From positions 1 to 64,000 of the forward strand of contig NW_026614302.1 in the NCBI RefSeq assembly GCF_026230105.1: a stretch of DNA of 64,000 nt, in the 5' to 3' direction. The notes beneath the pieces are model-generated. The model had not been told where the DNA came from. It did not search any database and was given only the letters and a program-made list of their open reading frames with translations. Of this stretch, positions 61,201 through 64,000 are shown one piece after another. The DNA is from Diorhabda sublineata. Lineage: Eukaryota > Arthropoda > Insecta > Coleoptera > Chrysomelidae. How positions within the stretch are numbered: position 1 is the stretch's first letter; each line of letters opens with the position of its first letter. The translations under genes and the position numbers were made by a program.

Positions 61201-64000
61201 TAACTTTGTCAGATATAGGCGATTAACATCCATTGAAGCCCATTGAGGTCGATTGCCAATTTGTGTTGATTGAAAATTTTCAAAGTCTATCTTCCTAATT
61301 TGAAGTCGAATTTCAACATTTCTCATATATTTGAGTGAGTTTGCATCTAACTTTGTCAGATATCGTCGATTAACATCCACTGAAGCCAATTGAGGTCGAC
61401 TGTCACTTTGTGTTGATTGAAAAATTTCGAAGGCTATCTTCCTAATTTGAAGTCGAATTTCAACATTTCTCATATATTTGAGTGAGTTTGCATCTAACTT
61501 TGTCAGATATAGGCGATTAACTTCCATTGAAGCCCATTGAGGTCAACTGTCACTTTGTGTTGATTGAAAATTTTCAAAGTCTATCTTCCTAATTTGAAGT
61601 CGAATTTCAACATTCCTCATATATTTGAGGGAGTTTGCATCTAACTTTGTCAGATATCGTCGATTAACTTCCATTGAAGCCCATTGAGGTCAACTGTCAC
61701 TTTGTGTTGATGGAAAATTTTCAAAGTCTATCTTCCTGATTTGAAGTCGAATTTCAACATTTCTCATATATTTCAGTGAGTTTGCATCTAACTTTGTCAG
61801 ATATCGTCGATTAACATCCACTGAAGCCAATTGAGCTCGACTGTCACTTTGTGTTGATTGAAAATTTTCGAAGTCTATCTTCCTAATTTGAAGTCGAATT
61901 TCAACATTTCTCATATATTTGAGTGAGTTCGCGTCTAACTTTGTCAGATATAGGCGATTAACATCCACTGAAGCCAATTGAGGTCGACTGTCACTTTGTG
62001 TTGATGGAAAATTTTCGAAGGCTATCTTCCTAATTTGAAGTCGAATTTCAACATTTCTCATATATTTGAGTGAGTTTGCATCTAACTTTGTCAGATATAG
62101 GCGATTAACTTTCATTGAAGCCCATTGAGGTCAACTATCACTTTGTGTTGATTGAAAATTTTCAAAGTCTATCTTCCTAATTTAAAGTAGAATTTCAACA
62201 TTCCTCATATATTTGAGGGAGTTTGCATCTAACTTTGTCAGATATCGTCGATTAACTTCCATTGAAGCCCATTGAGGTCAACTGTCACTTTGTGTTGATG
62301 GAAAATTTTCAAAGTCTATCTTCCTGATTTGAAGTCGAATTTCAACATTTCTCATATATTTCAGTGAGTTTGCATCTAACTTTGTCAGATATCGTCGATT
62401 AACATCCACTGAAGCCAATTGAGCTCGACTGTCACTTTGTGTTGATTGAAAATTTTCGAAGTCTATCTTCCTAATTTGAAGTCGAATTTCAACATTTCTC
62501 ATATATTTGAGTGAGTTCGCATCTAACTTTGTCAGATATAGGCGATTAACATCCATTGAAGCCCATTGAGGTCGATTGTCAATTTGTGTTGATTGAAAAT
62601 TTTCAATGTCTATCTTCCTAATTTGAAGTCGAATTTCAACATTTCTCATATATTTGAGTGAGTTTGCATCTAACTTTGTCAGATATAGGCGATTAACATC
62701 CATTGAAGCCCATTGAGGTCGATTGTCAATTTGTGTTGATTGAAAATTTTCAAAGTCTATCTTCCTAATTTGAAGTCGAATTTCAACATTTCTCATATAT
62801 TTGAGTGAGTTTGCATCTAACTTTGTCAGATATAGGCGATTAACATCCATTGAAGCCCATTGAGGTCGATTGTCAATTTGTGTTGATTGAAAATTTTCAA
62901 AGTCTATCTTCCTAATTTGAAGTCGAATTTCAACATTTCTCATATATTTGAGTGAGTTTGCATCTAACTTTGTCAGATATAGGCGATTAACATCCATTGA
63001 AGCCCATTGAGGTCGATTGTCAATTTGTGTTGATTGAAAATTTTCAAAGTCTATCTTCCTAATTTGAAGTCGAATTTCAACATTTCTCATATATTTGAGT
63101 GAATTTGCATCTAACTTTGTCAGATATCGTCGATTAACTTCCATTGAAGCCCATTGAGGTCAACTGTCAGTTTGTGTTGATTGAAAATTTTCAGAGTCTA
63201 TCTTCCTAATTTGAAGTCGAATTTCAACATTTCTCATATATTTGAGTGAGTTTGCATCTAACTTTGTCAGATATAGGCGATTAACATCCATTGAAGCCCA
63301 TTGAGGTCGATTGTCAATTTGTGTTGATTAAAAATTTTCAAAGTCTATCTTCCTAATTTGAAGTCGAATTTCAACATTTCTCATATATTTGAGTGAGTTT
63401 GCATCTAACTTTGTCAGATATCGTCGATTAACTTCCATTGAAGCCCATTGAGGTCAACTGTCACTTTGTGTTGATTGAAAATTTTCAAAGTCTATCTTCC
63501 TAATTTGAAGTCGAATTTCAACATTTCTCATATATTTGAGTGAGTTTGCATCTAACTTTGTCAGATATAGGCGATTAACATCCATTGAAGCCCATTGAGG
63601 TCGATTGTCAATTTGTGTTGATTGAAAATTTTCAAAGTCTATCTTCCTAATTTGAAGTCGAATTTCAACATTTCTCATATATTTGAGTGAGTTTTCATCT
63701 AACTTTGTCAGATATCGTCGATTAACTTCCATTGAAGCCCATTGAGGTCAACTGTCACTTTGTGTTGATGGAAAATTTTCAAAGTCTATCTTCCTGATTT
63801 GAAGTCGAATTTCAACATTTCTCATATATTTCAGTGAGTTTGCATCTAACTTTGTCAGATATCGTCGATTAACATCCACTGAAGCCAATTGAGCTCGACT
63901 GTCACTTTGTGTTGATTGAAAATTTTCGAAGTCTATCTTCCTAATTTGAAGTCGAATTTCAACATTTCTCATATATTTGAGTGAGTTCGCATCTAACTTT
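58291..64000. repeat. Right-end HOR region with gatggaaaat/ttcagtgag marker monomers
   Basis: The marker pair gatggaaaat with cttcctgattt and atatttcagtgag occurs at about 59065, 60829, 61711, 62299 and 63769, at spacings of 1764, 882, 588 and 1470 bp (12, 6, 4 and 10 monomers). Each marker is followed by a ccactgaagccaattgagctcg monomer and then by a gttcgcatc monomer (the last one runs to the window end). Runs of ggtcgattgtcaattt monomers separate the units, and four stand in a row at about 62.5-63.1 kb. The only length change seen is a 2-bp loss, cactatgttg for cactttgtgttg, at 58613-58622. The array continues past the window end. Confidence 0.78.
62278..63144 (-). other. Longest in-frame run of the minus-strand 49-codon repeat (not a supported gene)
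   Basis: Because the monomer is 49 codons long, one minus-strand frame runs through successive monomers. It stays open when the site reads ggtcg or gctcg (CGA, Arg) and stops when it reads ggtca (TGA). Here six monomers give 288 residues of a basic, 49-residue repeat with units beginning MDVNRLYLTKLDANSL or MEVNRRYLTKLDANSL. Other long runs are at 57302-57967 (221 residues), 60808-61527 (239), 54519-55091 (190) and 59044-59616 (190). I see no signal peptide, membrane segment, known domain, promoter or intron signal. Length variants of 1, 2 and 10 bp disrupt the frame elsewhere in the array. I regard it as a chance frame in the satellite. Confidence 0.75.

Larger units (their letters stand above)
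1..64000. repeat. 147-bp tandem satellite array, about 435 monomers
   Basis: The entire window is a head-to-tail array of one 147-bp monomer and both ends lie inside it. Diagnostic sites recur at multiples of 147 bp. The ggtc(a/g) site, for example, is at phase 79 from the first monomer to past 14 kb and at phase 97 at the right end, with the drift explained by identifiable small indels. From 667 to 63748 there are exactly 429 monomers plus a net 18 bp. All copies read in the same orientation, and no transposon, unique spacer or gene interrupts them. A typical monomer has 49 G+C of 147. Arrays like this are typical of eukaryotic centromeric, pericentromeric or subtelomeric heterochromatin. 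Which of these applies, and which species, cannot be decided from the sequence. Confidence 0.98.

Noticed and set aside
667..63972. More than eighty minus-strand ORFs of 60-288 residues as protein-coding genes
   Set aside because: All are translations of the same 147-bp satellite in one frame that stays open because 147 is divisible by three. Their ends depend on single-base variants and on 1-, 2- and 10-bp length changes. There are no regulatory signals, no recognisable domains and no codon-level conservation visible.
1..64000. CRISPR array
   Set aside because: The repeated unit is contiguous at 147 bp and the sequence between any chosen repeat segments is itself conserved. There are no unique spacers, no leader and no cas genes.
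1..64000. Telomeric or subtelomeric short repeats
   Set aside because: No TTAGGG, TTTAGGG or similar short tandem repeat was seen anywhere in the window.
1..64000. Tandemly repeated tRNA, 5S rRNA or snRNA genes as the source of the satellite
   Set aside because: The monomer has no cloverleaf, no convincing A- and B-box pair and no terminator T-run in a suitable place. I could not match it to any RNA gene.
1..64000. Assignment to a named species or a named centromere satellite family
   Set aside because: I do not recognise the monomer sequence and cannot search a database. Length alone (147 bp) is not diagnostic.

Overview
The whole 64 kb window is one uninterrupted satellite DNA array. A monomer of 147 bp, about 33% G+C in a typical copy, is repeated head-to-tail about 435 times in a single orientation. 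I found no unique sequence, recognisable gene, RNA gene, transposon insertion, microsatellite block longer than a few units, CRISPR array, telomere repeat or orientation switch. An array of this size and kind points to a eukaryotic nuclear genome, most likely a centromeric or other heterochromatic block. The sequence does not tell me which organism. It could be a plant, an insect or another animal. A 147-bp centromeric satellite has, as I recall, been reported in poplar, but I cannot match this sequence from memory.

Layout. Monomers fall into subfamilies defined by linked variants. The main marker is the base triplet before the CGATTAAC motif (cgt, agg or acg). Others are the 5' segment (catatatttgagtgag, ttatatatttgagagag, ttatatatatgagagag), ccattgaagccca against ccactgaagccaa, and ggtcaactg against ggtcgactg, gctcgactg or ggtcgattg. 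These subfamilies are arranged in higher-order repeats (HORs) that change along the window. There is a 588-bp tetramer near 1.5-2.7 kb and a 1470-bp 10-mer at 2.7-6.6 kb. A 2352-bp 16-mer covers 8.3-15.3 kb, and a 2351-bp 16-mer covers 17.3-20.4 kb. Mixed 5-, 9- and 14-mers fill 15-31 kb. A 1031-bp 7-mer lies at 35.4-37.3 kb and a 1912-bp 13-mer at 42.4-45.6 kb. A near-identical 1767-bp 12-mer pair lies at 46.9-50.4 kb and a 1618-bp 11-mer pair at 49.5-52.7 kb. Shorter 4- and 5-mers follow at 53-55.5 kb, and 4- to 12-mer spacings run from there to the end. On a larger scale, several pieces of 14-23 kb recur in the same order about 11 kb further right.

Length variation. Phase tracking across the window shows that almost every monomer is exactly 147 bp. 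The exceptions are a few recurrent classes: +2 (A/T tract), +2 (TA slippage), +1 (ccttaat), +1 (catccca), -1 (tttgagacg), -2 (one copy) and -10 (three copies). The first ~15.5 kb shows no net length change at all.

Coding potential. Because 147 = 3 x 49, one minus-strand frame stays open across consecutive monomers and yields apparent ORFs of 49-residue repeats, up to 288 residues. I judge these to be by-products of the satellite. No recurrent indel is a multiple of three, many variants are amino-acid changing or create stops, and no known domain is visible. I did not find a new gene system here. The interesting content is the organisation and evolution of the array.
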